Shown here: piece by piece, positions 7,663-15,298 of the stretch
Position numbering within the stretch: the stretch's first letter is position 1
Layout of the letters: every line of letters starts with the position of its first letter
From: W0P28-013 sp051878315
Lineage (GTDB): Bacteria > Bacteroidota > Bacteroidia > Bacteroidales > Paludibacteraceae
DNA length: 24,538 bases
Reading direction: 5' to 3'
Assembly (NCBI GenBank): GCA_051878315.1
Contig: JBJEJW010000017.1
Span: 1 to 24,538, forward strand
Translations under genes and position numbers: made by a program
Notes under the pieces: model-generated
Seen by the model: the letters and a program-made list of their open reading frames with translations, nothing else
Database searches by the model: none
What the model was told of the DNA's origin: nothing

Positions 7663-7690
7663 TTCTGTATATTTGTTGATTTTTTATTTG

Positions 7691-8392
7691 TTATCCCATT
7701 TTGCTGATTTTTTGCAGCGTTTCTTCGTCGAGTATTGTGATGTAACGTCCTCTTACGCTGATTATACCTTCGTTTACAAAGGTCGATAAGGTGCGTATGG
7801 CGTTCGAAGTGGTCATGTTCGAATAGTTGGCCAAATCCTCGCGCGACAGCCTGCTGTTGATGGTTCGGCCGTCGAGGTCGGTACCGTAACTGTCGCGCAG
7901 TGTGAGCAGCGATTCTGCTAAACGTCCGCGCACATGCTTTTGTGTCAGGCTGACAAGACGATTTTCGTCAGTACCCAAATTTTTGGCTAATGCACCAATG
8001 AAGTGTGTGGCCAATTTGTTGTTTGATTGTATAATTTGTTTGACAACCGACATAGGAACCAGATACGCTTCGGCAGGCTCGGTGGCTACGGCATTGGTCA
8101 AATGAACCTCTTGTGCAAACGACGAACGATAACCGAAATTGTCGCAAGGCTTGGCAAAACGGATGATCTGGCAACGATCGCCAACACCGTCTTTGAATAT
8201 CTTGACACGCCCGCTAATCAAACAAAACATATAACGTGGCAGTTCGCCTTCGCGATACAGAAAAGCCCCTTTGCGATAGCGTTGCATACGCGTGTTTTCG
8301 CGCAGATACATGCGCTCTTCGGGGGTAATTACACTCCATATCGGACAAAATTCGTCGATGGGTTTAACTGTTTTTTCGGGATACTGAACCAT
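7691..8392 (-). CDS. Crp/Fnr-family transcriptional regulator
   Basis: This 233-residue regulator has an N-terminal cyclic-nucleotide-binding-like beta roll (about 20-125), with the usual FLYREGELPRYMFCLISGRVKIF segment (44-67). A dimer helix follows, then a C-terminal winged helix (about 150-222) whose HTH reads LSREDLANYSNMTTSNAIR (182-200). There is no cluster of N-terminal cysteines as in FNR, and the phosphate-binding RS(A/S) loop of cAMP-binding CRPs is only partly matched (GYRSSF, 87-92). The effector is therefore unknown. It heads the crp-pheS-panD unit and has a leader of roughly 90 bases. Two TGTGAT boxes 10 bases apart lie upstream (8554-8569) and might be its own site. Confidence 0.92.
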   Translation of the reverse strand: MVQYPEKTVKPIDEFCPIWSVITPEERMYLRENTRMQRYRKGAFLYREGELPRYMFCLISGRVKIFKDGVGDRCQIIRFAKPCDNFGYRSSFAQEVHLTNAVATEPAEAYLVPMSVVKQIIQSNNKLATHFIGALAKNLGTDENRLVSLTQKHVRGRLAESLLTLRDSYGTDLDGRTINSRLSREDLANYSNMTTSNAIRTLSTFVNEGIISVRGRYITILDEETLQKISKMG

Positions 8393-8486
8393 GTTTGATG
8401 ATAGTCGTTTTTGTTGTTAGCGTAACAATTTGTTCTCAATAAAATAAGGGTGTGCAGGTGCGTCTCGCACTGGTGCATACGAATTG

Positions 8487-8494
8487 CAAAATTA
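8487..8494 (-). promoter_or_regulatory. -7 element upstream of the Crp/Fnr gene
   Basis: On the minus strand this reads TAATTTTG, an exact TAnnTTTG match. No clean -33 TTTG sits 19-20 bases further upstream; the nearest TTTG (8521-8518) is 23 bases away. Transcription would start near 8480, leaving a leader of about 88 bases. Confidence 0.45.
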
Positions 8495-8578
8495 CTACTT
8501 TTCCCCGAATTAACGTTCAAAAAATCAAAAAAAATATGTTTTTTAACACATCGTGTGATTTGCTGTGATACACAACAA

Positions 8579-8608
8579 AAAAGTCCGACCTTCGCAGGCA
8601 AGACTTTT
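8579..8608 (-). terminator. Terminator of the PadR-PspC unit
   Basis: AAAAGTC (8579-8585) pairs with GACTTTT (8602-8608), with an inner CCT/AGG pairing (8589-8591 with 8596-8598). On the minus strand the hairpin is followed by TTTTTTGTTG. It lies 26 bases past the stop of the PspC-domain gene. Confidence 0.65.
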
Positions 8609-8633
8609 CGTAATACTAAAAACAACTTATACA

Positions 8634-10208
8634 CTATTTTTGCTCGATTCGTGCGGTGCTGTTGCAGTTGCGCTCGAGTAGGCGCGGTTGGCCTTGATAG
8701 GTAATTTTGGCGGCCGATTCGGCTGTCAGACGGGCTTCTTGCACTTGCCCGATGGCGATGCTCGACGCTTCAGATGCTTCGGCTTCTACGCTCACAATAG
8801 TCAGGTCGCTCACGTTGATGTGCGATGCTTCCGACGCTTCGATAAATACATGTTCGGCACTTCCAATCAATGTTATATGACTTGCTTCGGAGGCTTTCAG
8901 GGTTAAATTGTGTTGCAGTTCGAACGGTGTGTCGCTGCGCACAACGCTAGCTTCCGATACTTCTATCGATGTCAGTGTAGGTGTTGTAACGTACACGGTC
9001 GGTATTGTGCGGGTGCGGTTGTGATTGTTATTGTTTGATATGTGCAGCGCGTTGCCGACCACTGTGGTTTCGATATTGCGCAACATTACATCTTTTGCTT
9101 TTACTACTATCGATGCGGTGTCGCCTTGTGTCAGTACTACGCGTATGGCGCCGTCGGCTTCGATGCTGCTGAATGGAGCGCACGCCCGATGTTCGCTGAT
9201 AGCGTCGCTGTCGTCGTCCATGTTGTCGAGTATATGTGCAGTGAATGTGGCTCCGGCGGCGGCAATGTCGGGCATGAACGGACTGCACGAACTCTTGATG
9301 GCTGTGCCAATTACAGCAAACAGACTGATAATCCATACGATGAGCAAGGTCCAGGTAATCCACGGACGATGAGGTGCATTTTTATTGATGAGGCGTATGC
9401 ACAACAATACTAAACCAATGGCGGGGCAGAGTAGAAACAGGGCGCAACTAACTAACAGAGCGATGTCCATCCAACTGCCAAACATGCCGGGTACGTATAT
9501 TATGCGCAGGGTGAAAATGGCAATAACGATGCCGATGACAGCCATAAACAGACCGATGCCTATGCAGCCGCTGACGAGGATAGCGACGATTTTCAGTATC
9601 CAACTGATGACTTCGAGTGCGCGGTTGCCGACGTGTTGTATGGTTTCGCGTTTCGGCATATAGTTTTTGATATTTTCGAGGTTTGGTTCGATGCCTTGCA
9701 TCTCGAGTCGTTGTGCGGTGGTTTTGGCTTCGGGTACTATTATCCACAACAGCAGGTAGAACAGCATTGTCCAGCCGACGCTGAAAAGTAATAGTAACAA
9801 CAATAGTATGCGTACCAACGTGGCGTCCCAACCGATGTAGGCGGCTAAGCCGGCGGCCACACCGCCAATGAGGCGGTCGTTGCCGTCGCGATAGAATTTG
9901 CGGAATTTACGTTTCTCCGTTTTCTTTGTCGTGGTGTCGGCAGCGGTTTCTTCTTCGTCGAATTGGCTGGGTTGCCCCAACGTTTCGATAATACTCTCTA
10001 CGTCGGATGCATCTACCACGTTGCGGCCGTGCATCCGTTCGGTAAATAATTCGGCAATACGGTCTTCGATGTCCTTGATGATCTCTTCTTTTTCGTTGTC
10101 GGCGAAATGTTGACCGATTTCCGACAAATAGGCGTTCAAAGTGTCGTAAGCGTCGTCGTCAATATTGAAAACGATGCCGTTCAGGTTGATGGTTAATGTC
10201 TTTTTCAT
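8634..10208 (-). CDS. PspC-domain membrane protein with C-terminal DUF2807-type beta-helix
   Basis: This encodes 524 residues. The cytoplasmic N-terminus (1-100) contains a charged helix (ADNEKEEIIKDIEDRIAELF, 36-55) and a linker rich in Glu and Lys. A PspC domain follows (about 103-160): RLIGGVAAGLAAYIGWD then two membrane helices. More membrane segments lie at about 200-235, 247-272 and 283-304. The extracytoplasmic part (about 340-510) looks like the DUF2807 head-domain beta-helix, with SEAS motifs at 418, 440, 459 and 479 and a degenerate ESAAK at 497, about 20 residues apart, as expected for stacked rungs. PspC proteins take part in envelope-stress responses. A PadR regulator gene lies 46 bases upstream, a pairing common in Bacteroidota, and probably controls it. 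The ligand or partner of the beta-helix is unknown. Confidence 0.92.
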   Translation of the reverse strand: MKKTLTINLNGIVFNIDDDAYDTLNAYLSEIGQHFADNEKEEIIKDIEDRIAELFTERMHGRNVVDASDVESIIETLGQPSQFDEEETAADTTTKKTEKRKFRKFYRDGNDRLIGGVAAGLAAYIGWDATLVRILLLLLLLFSVGWTMLFYLLLWIIVPEAKTTAQRLEMQGIEPNLENIKNYMPKRETIQHVGNRALEVISWILKIVAILVSGCIGIGLFMAVIGIVIAIFTLRIIYVPGMFGSWMDIALLVSCALFLLCPAIGLVLLCIRLINKNAPHRPWITWTLLIVWIISLFAVIGTAIKSSCSPFMPDIAAAGATFTAHILDNMDDDSDAISEHRACAPFSSIEADGAIRVVLTQGDTASIVVKAKDVMLRNIETTVVGNALHISNNNNHNRTRTIPTVYVTTPTLTSIEVSEASVVRSDTPFELQHNLTLKASEASHITLIGSAEHVFIEASEASHINVSDLTIVSVEAEASEASSIAIGQVQEARLTAESAAKITYQGQPRLLERNCNSTARIEQK

Positions 10209-10254
10209 ATTTGTTGTTGTTTGTCTGTTATCTTTTGAAAATTAAATAGTTGTG

Positions 10255-10596
10255 TTATTTTTCGGGGTTTTGCGCAGTGTCGATAAAGTCGATTATAGTT
10301 TTGATATTCTCGTATTCTTGGTCCATCGCAGCCAAAAGCGCTTGCCCGTCGTCGGTCAGCGAATAATATTTTCGCGGCGGTCCTTGTGTCGATTCTTGCC
10401 AAATGTAACTGAGCATACCGTTGTTTTTCAGCCGTGTCAGCAATGGATAGAGAGTGCCTTCGACAACGATTAGGTTGGCGCGTTTCAGTGTGGCGATGAT
10501 GTCGGGCGCATACGAAGGTTTGCGCTTGATGGTGTGTAGTACCATATACTCCATACAGGTTTTGCGAAGTTGTTGTCTAAAATTGATTGCTTCCAT
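10255..10596 (-). CDS. PadR-family transcriptional regulator
   Basis: This 113-residue winged-helix repressor has the PadR signatures YAPDIIATLK (29-38), EGTLYPLLTRLKNNGML (46-62) and GPPRKYYSLTDDG (72-84, the wing), then a short dimerisation helix. The ATG at 10594-10596 (MEAINFRQQL) was chosen over one 29 codons upstream because a -7 element (10629-10636) lies between them, so the longer form would not be on the transcript. It is first in a two-gene unit with the PspC-domain protein and probably represses that unit, sensing envelope state or a small molecule. The inducer is unknown. Confidence 0.93.
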   Translation of the reverse strand: MEAINFRQQLRKTCMEYMVLHTIKRKPSYAPDIIATLKRANLIVVEGTLYPLLTRLKNNGMLSYIWQESTQGPPRKYYSLTDDGQALLAAMDQEYENIKTIIDFIDTAQNPEK

Positions 10597-10628
10597 AACT
10601 CGTATATTTTTTTTGTTGTTTTCTGCTG

Positions 10629-10636
10629 CAAAGATA
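10629..10636 (-). promoter_or_regulatory. -7 element of the PadR-PspC unit
   Basis: The minus strand reads TATCTTTG, an exact TAnnTTTG match. No clear -33 element lies 19-20 bases upstream, as might be expected of a promoter modulated by its own regulator. Predicted transcription starts near 10622, 26 bases before the padR ATG. The site decides the padR start codon. Confidence 0.5.
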
Positions 10637-10879
10637 TATAAAATTTCAGTACCTTGTTCAGACAAAATATTGTATTTTTTCAAAAAAGTTGTAATTTTCT
10701 GATTGTGAATGTGTTATAATTGCGTTTTTTTTGTGCAATAAGGTGTTTTTATTGATATTTGAGGTGTTTTTTGGGTTAATATGGTTGCCGATTTTGTCAT
10801 TTTTTTTGCGTGTCGTTGCCTGTTTTATATGTGGTGTCAGCGTTTTCTTTTGTCGTGGGATAAAATAACAGCAATAATT

Positions 10880-10911
10880 TTTGGTGTTTTCTCTCTTTTT
10901 TTGTATTTTTG
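10880..10911 (+). promoter_or_regulatory. Promoter of the polysaccharide locus
   Basis: TTTG (10880-10883), 20 bases, then TATTTTTG (10904-10911) match the Bacteroidota consensus. Transcription should begin near 10918, which makes the ATG at 10970 (52-base leader) more likely than the one at 10925 (7-base leader) as the start of the first gene. Confidence 0.65.
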
Positions 10912-10969
10912 CTGGCTAAAATGAATGTACCATTTTCTTAACGATTGTATAAATAGTTGTAAAATAGTT

Positions 10970-12937
10970 ATGAAAAAATCGCAAATTGTTGAAAGTGATA
11001 TTTTTTCGCATTTTATATCGCTTGGTTATTTGCCGCGATGGATAGTTTTGATATTTGATGTATTGTTGTGTGTCTTGTCGTTGTGGGTGGCGTCGGTGCT
11101 GGTTATGGGCGTGTATGTTAATCCGCCGCATTTCGACCCATTGTGGCCGCGCTGGGCGGTATATCTGCTGTTGGTATGTGTGTGTGTGGTTACCTTTTGG
11201 ACGTTTCATACCTATTCGGGCATTTTGCGCTATTCTAATTTCGTGGATATTGTGAAAGTGCTGTGTGCCATTCTGACCCAATTCGTGGTGTTGTTTTGTG
11301 TGAACGAAGTGTGTCGTGCCGTCAGCGATAAATTGTTGTTTATGCGCTGGACGTTGGTCTTTTATACCATTATTGCGTTTCTATTGTTGCTGTTGTTGCG
11401 TATGTCGGTCAAGGTGGTGTTCGACTATTTGGTGGCACACAACGGACAGATGAAACCGGTGGCGGTGTACGGTACAAAATCGGCCGGCATCGGCATTGCC
11501 AAAATGATACGGTCGTCGGACAATCTGAAATTTCGTTTGGCGGCGTTCATCGACGATATGTCCGATGCTAACAATAAAAATATATTTGGCGTGCAAGTGG
11601 TATCGACACGCAATGCCGACAAATTGCTGCACTTTTTGGCGAAGCGCAAAATACGTACCGTCATAGTGTCGCCTCTCAAACTGAAAGAAATTGATCCGGA
11701 AACCGACCTTGATATTTTCATTGAAAATAATATTGAAGTGCTGACCGTGCCGTCGATGAGTGAATGGCACGAAAATGCTCTTGCATCGGGTATTGTGCGC
11801 CCCGATTTCAAAAATTTGCAGATAGAAGATTTGTTGGAGCGGCCGGCCATCGAAATAGAGAAATCGCATATTAGGGCGCAGCTGCAAGATAAAGTGGTGA
11901 TGATAACCGGTGCGGCCGGTTCTATCGGTTCCGAAATTGTGCGCCAACTCACCACCTATCATCCCAAATTGCTTGTGTTGTATGACAATGCCGAAACGCC
12001 GCTTCATAATTTGCGTTTGGAGTTGGAAGAACGCAAAATCGGCTGTCCGTACGTGCTGTGCATAGGCGATATGCGTAATCGGGCGCGCCTCGAACATGTC
12101 ATTTCTTCCTATCGTCCGCATGTTATTTATCATGCTGCGGCTTACAAACATGTACCTATGATGGAAGACTCACCGAGCGAGTGCGTCATGGTCAATGTGA
12201 TGGGAACGCGCTATATAGCCGATTTGGCCGTGGCGTATGGTGTCGCAACCTTTGTGATGGTATCGACCGATAAGGCTGTCAACCCGACTAATGTGATGGG
12301 TGCGTCGAAACGTATAGCCGAAATCTATGTCCAATCGCTGTATCGTAAACAAGTGGTGTCGAATCCGGCAACAACAAAATTTATTACCACGCGTTTTGGT
12401 AATGTGTTGGGTTCCAATGGTTCGGTTATTCCGCTATTCCGCCATCAGATTGAGAAAGGTGGCCCAGTAACGGTAACGCATCCCGATATTATACGTTATT
12501 TTATGACGATACCGGAGGCTTGTCAGTTGGTGTTGGAGGCCGGCTCGATGGGCGAGGGTGGCGAGATATTTATTTTCGACATGGGCCGGCCGGTCAAAAT
12601 AGTCGATTTGGCACGGAAAATGATTCGTCTTGCCGGTTATAGGCCAGAAATAGACATCCCGATTTCTTATACAGGATTGCGTCCCGGCGAAAAATTGTAC
12701 GAAGAATTGCTGAATGTGAAAGAGATGACGCAACCGACTTATAACGAAAAAATACTCATCGCCAAGGTACGCGAATACGATTTCGACGAAGTGGAGCATG
12801 ATGTTGATCGCCTCATCGAATTGGCTCGCTTGTACAAGAGTTATTTGGTGGTGTCGCAGATGAAACGTATTGTGCCTGAATTTATCAGTAAAAATTCGCA
12901 ATTTGAACGCCTCGACATTGAGCCCAACGAAGCATGA
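10970..12937 (+). CDS. FlaA1/WbpM/CapD-type membrane-bound nucleotide-sugar 4,6-dehydratase
   Basis: This 655-residue inner-membrane enzyme probably removes water from a UDP-HexNAc to give a 4-keto-6-deoxy sugar, the first step to deoxy amino sugars of surface glycans. Four membrane helices occupy about residues 22-150. A Rossmann-like domain (163-290) follows, with VYGTKSAGIGIA near 167. Then comes the SDR domain: TGAAGSIGSE (313-322) binds NAD(P), HAAAYKHVPMMED (388-400) is diagnostic, and STDKAVNPTNVMGASKR (432-448) carries the altered catalytic Met443-x3-Lys447 in place of Tyr-x3-Lys, typical of the large WbpM group. The length matches that group (about 600-665). The ATG at 10970 was chosen over one at 10925 because of the promoter position. 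It overlaps the next gene as ATGA. UDP-GlcNAc is the likely substrate by family precedent. Confidence 0.93.
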   Translation: MKKSQIVESDIFSHFISLGYLPRWIVLIFDVLLCVLSLWVASVLVMGVYVNPPHFDPLWPRWAVYLLLVCVCVVTFWTFHTYSGILRYSNFVDIVKVLCAILTQFVVLFCVNEVCRAVSDKLLFMRWTLVFYTIIAFLLLLLLRMSVKVVFDYLVAHNGQMKPVAVYGTKSAGIGIAKMIRSSDNLKFRLAAFIDDMSDANNKNIFGVQVVSTRNADKLLHFLAKRKIRTVIVSPLKLKEIDPETDLDIFIENNIEVLTVPSMSEWHENALASGIVRPDFKNLQIEDLLERPAIEIEKSHIRAQLQDKVVMITGAAGSIGSEIVRQLTTYHPKLLVLYDNAETPLHNLRLELEERKIGCPYVLCIGDMRNRARLEHVISSYRPHVIYHAAAYKHVPMMEDSPSECVMVNVMGTRYIADLAVAYGVATFVMVSTDKAVNPTNVMGASKRIAEIYVQSLYRKQVVSNPATTKFITTRFGNVLGSNGSVIPLFRHQIEKGGPVTVTHPDIIRYFMTIPEACQLVLEAGSMGEGGEIFIFDMGRPVKIVDLARKMIRLAGYRPEIDIPISYTGLRPGEKLYEELLNVKEMTQPTYNEKILIAKVREYDFDEVEHDVDRLIELARLYKSYLVVSQMKRIVPEFISKNSQFERLDIEPNEA

Positions 12938-14037
12938 CCGCTATATTGCAATTTCTATATGATTATCCGTTCCTATTCGCGCTGATTACGGCGGCGTTGG
13001 GCGCTGCGTTCATGCCTACGGTCATCAGAGTGGCGAAAGAGAAGAAGTTTGTTGTCAAACCCAACAAACGTACGTCGCATGTAGGATTGGTGCCGACTGT
13101 CGGCGGTTTGGATATATTCATTTCATTCCTCATCTTTTTTGTGGTTTTTGCATTCAACCATTTGCCGTATTCGCATTATTTGCTGGTGGGTGTTACGTTG
13201 ATATTGATTACGGGTTTTATTGACGACCTGATTGATTTGACCGTCGGTGGCAAATTATTTGGCGAATTATTGGCGGGGCTTTTCCTAATAGTGTTTGCCG
13301 ATGTGCGTATGACGAGTTTGTTTGGTCTGTTTGGCATTGGCGAATTGCCACGGGTGTGGAGTTATCTGCTTTCGTTCGCTACATTCATTGTCATAACAAA
13401 TGCGTTGAACCTGATTGATGGTGTTGATGGTCTTGCTTCCGGTTTGGGCATGCTCTATTGTTGCGTGTTTGCCGTCTATTTTCAGTTGGTTGGCGATTGG
13501 AATACCGCTATGCTCGGTTATGCGCTGTTGGGCGCGTTGGCGGTGTTTTTTTGCTACAATGTATTTGGTGGTACGCGGCGCAAGATTTTTATGGGCGATT
13601 CGGGGTCGTTGCTATTGGGCTTTATGATTTCGTGGTTTGTGTTCCGCTTCATGTGTCTCAACGCAGAAGGAGCGATACCAGAGGTCTATCAAGTACAAGC
13701 GGCGCCGGCTGTTGCGTTTTGCATTTTGTTCGTGCCGCTGTTCGATACGTTGCGTGTGATGATGACGCGCATCAAAAAACACAAATCGCCGTTTTCGGCC
13801 GACAGAAACCATATTCACCACCTATTGTTGAGTCTTGGGTTGCAACACCGTCAAGTAACGTGCGTATTGTTCGGCGTGTCGCTGCTATTTGTGGCATTGG
13901 CGTATGTCGGGCGTTCGTGGCGCAACGAAATGTTGTTATTCGTGGCGTTTGTTGTAGGCATTGCGTTGATATTGGTGGTGTGGCGTTTGGTAGATAGGAA
14001 AAAACGCGCGAATATGGAAACAATGACAAAACCCTAA
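12934..14037 (+). CDS. WecA/TagO/MraY-type undecaprenyl-phosphate sugar-1-phosphate transferase
   Basis: This 367-residue polytopic inner-membrane protein (about 10-11 helices) is predicted to start repeat-unit synthesis by moving a sugar-1-phosphate from a UDP-sugar to undecaprenyl phosphate. Visible family motifs are the Asp pair Asp97-Asp98 (FIDD, metal site), NALNLIDGVDGLA (156-168), FMGDSGS (219-225) and DRNHIHH (290-296). The His-rich loop HIHH is the WecA/TagO/WbpL signature, rather than that of the peptidoglycan enzyme MraY. The ATG overlaps the dehydratase stop, so the two genes are translationally coupled. This fits the initiating enzyme using a sugar made by its neighbour, as WbpL does with WbpM. 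The exact sugar (GlcNAc, QuiNAc or FucNAc) cannot be read from sequence. Confidence 0.94.
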   Translation: MTAILQFLYDYPFLFALITAALGAAFMPTVIRVAKEKKFVVKPNKRTSHVGLVPTVGGLDIFISFLIFFVVFAFNHLPYSHYLLVGVTLILITGFIDDLIDLTVGGKLFGELLAGLFLIVFADVRMTSLFGLFGIGELPRVWSYLLSFATFIVITNALNLIDGVDGLASGLGMLYCCVFAVYFQLVGDWNTAMLGYALLGALAVFFCYNVFGGTRRKIFMGDSGSLLLGFMISWFVFRFMCLNAEGAIPEVYQVQAAPAVAFCILFVPLFDTLRVMMTRIKKHKSPFSADRNHIHHLLLSLGLQHRQVTCVLFGVSLLFVALAYVGRSWRNEMLLFVAFVVGIALILVVWRLVDRKKRANMETMTKP

Positions 14038-14048
14038 AATATATAATC

Positions 14049-15287
14049 ATGACAATAGCAGTAGCCGGAACGGGATATGTCGGTTTGTCGATAGCGACAT
14101 TGCTGGCACAATATAATAGGGTGTTGGCTGTGGATGTTGTGCCCGAAAAGGTGGAACTTATCAACCAACGTCGGTCGCCCATTCAGGACGAATATATCGA
14201 ACGTTATTTGGCTGAGAAACCATTGAATTTGACGGCCACACTCGAAGCCGAAAGTGCTTACAAACAAGCCGATTTTGTGGTGATAGCCACACCGACAAAT
14301 TATGATAGTCGTCGCAACTATTTTGACACGTCGGCCGTAGAGTCGGTCATCGGATTGGTGCAGCAATGTAATCCGCAGGCCGTGATGGTCATCAAATCGA
14401 CGGTACCAGTGGGCTATACCGAAAGCGTGCGGCGTAAATTCGGGACAACAAATATTCTTTTTGCGCCGGAATTTTTGCGTGAGAGTAAGGCGTTGTACGA
14501 TAATTTGTATCCGAGTCGTATTATTATTGGTACAGATATGTCGGACGCACGTTTGGTCGAGTCGGCGCACACATTTGCAGAATTACTATTGCAAGGCGCT
14601 GTGAAAAAAGATGTATCTACGCTCTTCATGGGTTTTACCGAAGCGGAAGCCGTGAAACTTTTTGCAAACACCTATTTAGCGTTGCGTGTCAGTTATTTCA
14701 ACGAATTGGATACTTACGCTGAGATGAAAGGGCTTGATACTCGCTCTATCATAGAAGGTGTTTGCCTTGATCCGCGCATCGGCGACTACTATAATAATCC
14801 GTCGTTCGGATATGGCGGTTATTGTTTGCCGAAAGATACAAAACAATTGTTGGCAAACTATCAGGATGTACCCGAAAATTTGATAGAAGCCATTGTCGAA
14901 AGTAATCGTACGCGCAAGGATTTTGTCGCCGATAGGATATTGAATATGGCCGGCTATTACGACTATTACAATCATGGCGATTTTGATGCTCATGAAGAAA
15001 AACGCTGTGTAATAGGTATTTACCGTTTGACGATGAAAAGTAACTCTGATAATTTTCGCCAAAGCAGCATTCAGGGCGTGATGAAGCGCATCAAGGCAAA
15101 AGGCGCCCAAGTCGTCATTTACGAACCGACACTTGATGACGGCACTACTTTTTTCGGCAGTTTGGTAGTCAACGATTTGGAAAAGTTCAAGGCGCAAAGT
15201 CAAGCTATTGTGGCCAATCGCTACGATGCCTGCCTCGACGACGTGAAAGACCGGGTATATACAAGGGATTTATTTGGAAAGGATTAA
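14049..15287 (+). CDS. ugd: UDP-glucose 6-dehydrogenase
   Basis: This 412-residue cytoplasmic enzyme oxidises UDP-glucose twice to UDP-glucuronate using NAD. The order is an N-terminal NAD fold (GTGYVGLS, 7-14), TPTNYD (81-86), KSTVPVGYT (116-124), APEFLRES (139-146), Lys203 in the central helix region, and the catalytic Cys259 in GYGGYCLPKDTK (254-265). The second Rossmann domain near the C-terminus is present but ends in a longer tail. The motif set and compact length resemble the short Ugd subgroup (E. coli about 390 residues) rather than the UDP-HexNAc dehydrogenases. It lies 11 bases after the WecA-like gene and 11 bases before a second dehydrogenase, in one transcription unit. Confidence 0.92.
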   Translation: MTIAVAGTGYVGLSIATLLAQYNRVLAVDVVPEKVELINQRRSPIQDEYIERYLAEKPLNLTATLEAESAYKQADFVVIATPTNYDSRRNYFDTSAVESVIGLVQQCNPQAVMVIKSTVPVGYTESVRRKFGTTNILFAPEFLRESKALYDNLYPSRIIIGTDMSDARLVESAHTFAELLLQGAVKKDVSTLFMGFTEAEAVKLFANTYLALRVSYFNELDTYAEMKGLDTRSIIEGVCLDPRIGDYYNNPSFGYGGYCLPKDTKQLLANYQDVPENLIEAIVESNRTRKDFVADRILNMAGYYDYYNHGDFDAHEEKRCVIGIYRLTMKSNSDNFRQSSIQGVMKRIKAKGAQVVIYEPTLDDGTTFFGSLVVNDLEKFKAQSQAIVANRYDACLDDVKDRVYTRDLFGKD

Positions 15288-15298
15288 AACAATAACAA

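Larger units (their letters stand above)
10597..10969. other. Divergent intergenic region, T-rich
   Basis: This is about 370 bases between padR (minus) and the first polysaccharide gene (plus). It holds the padR -7 element at its left end and the polysaccharide promoter (10880-10911) near its right end. The middle is strongly T-rich on the plus strand (several runs of six to eight T), with no open frame of coding character, RNA gene or clear inverted repeat. Regulator binding here is possible but no site can be named. Confidence 0.6.

Noticed and set aside
10925..10969. Upstream ATG for the WbpM-like gene adding 15 residues
   Set aside because: It would leave a leader of only about seven bases after the predicted transcription start, and the extra residues show no family resemblance.
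13458..13997. 179-codon alternative frame inside the WecA-like gene
   Set aside because: Overlaps the transmembrane enzyme completely and has no recognisable motif.
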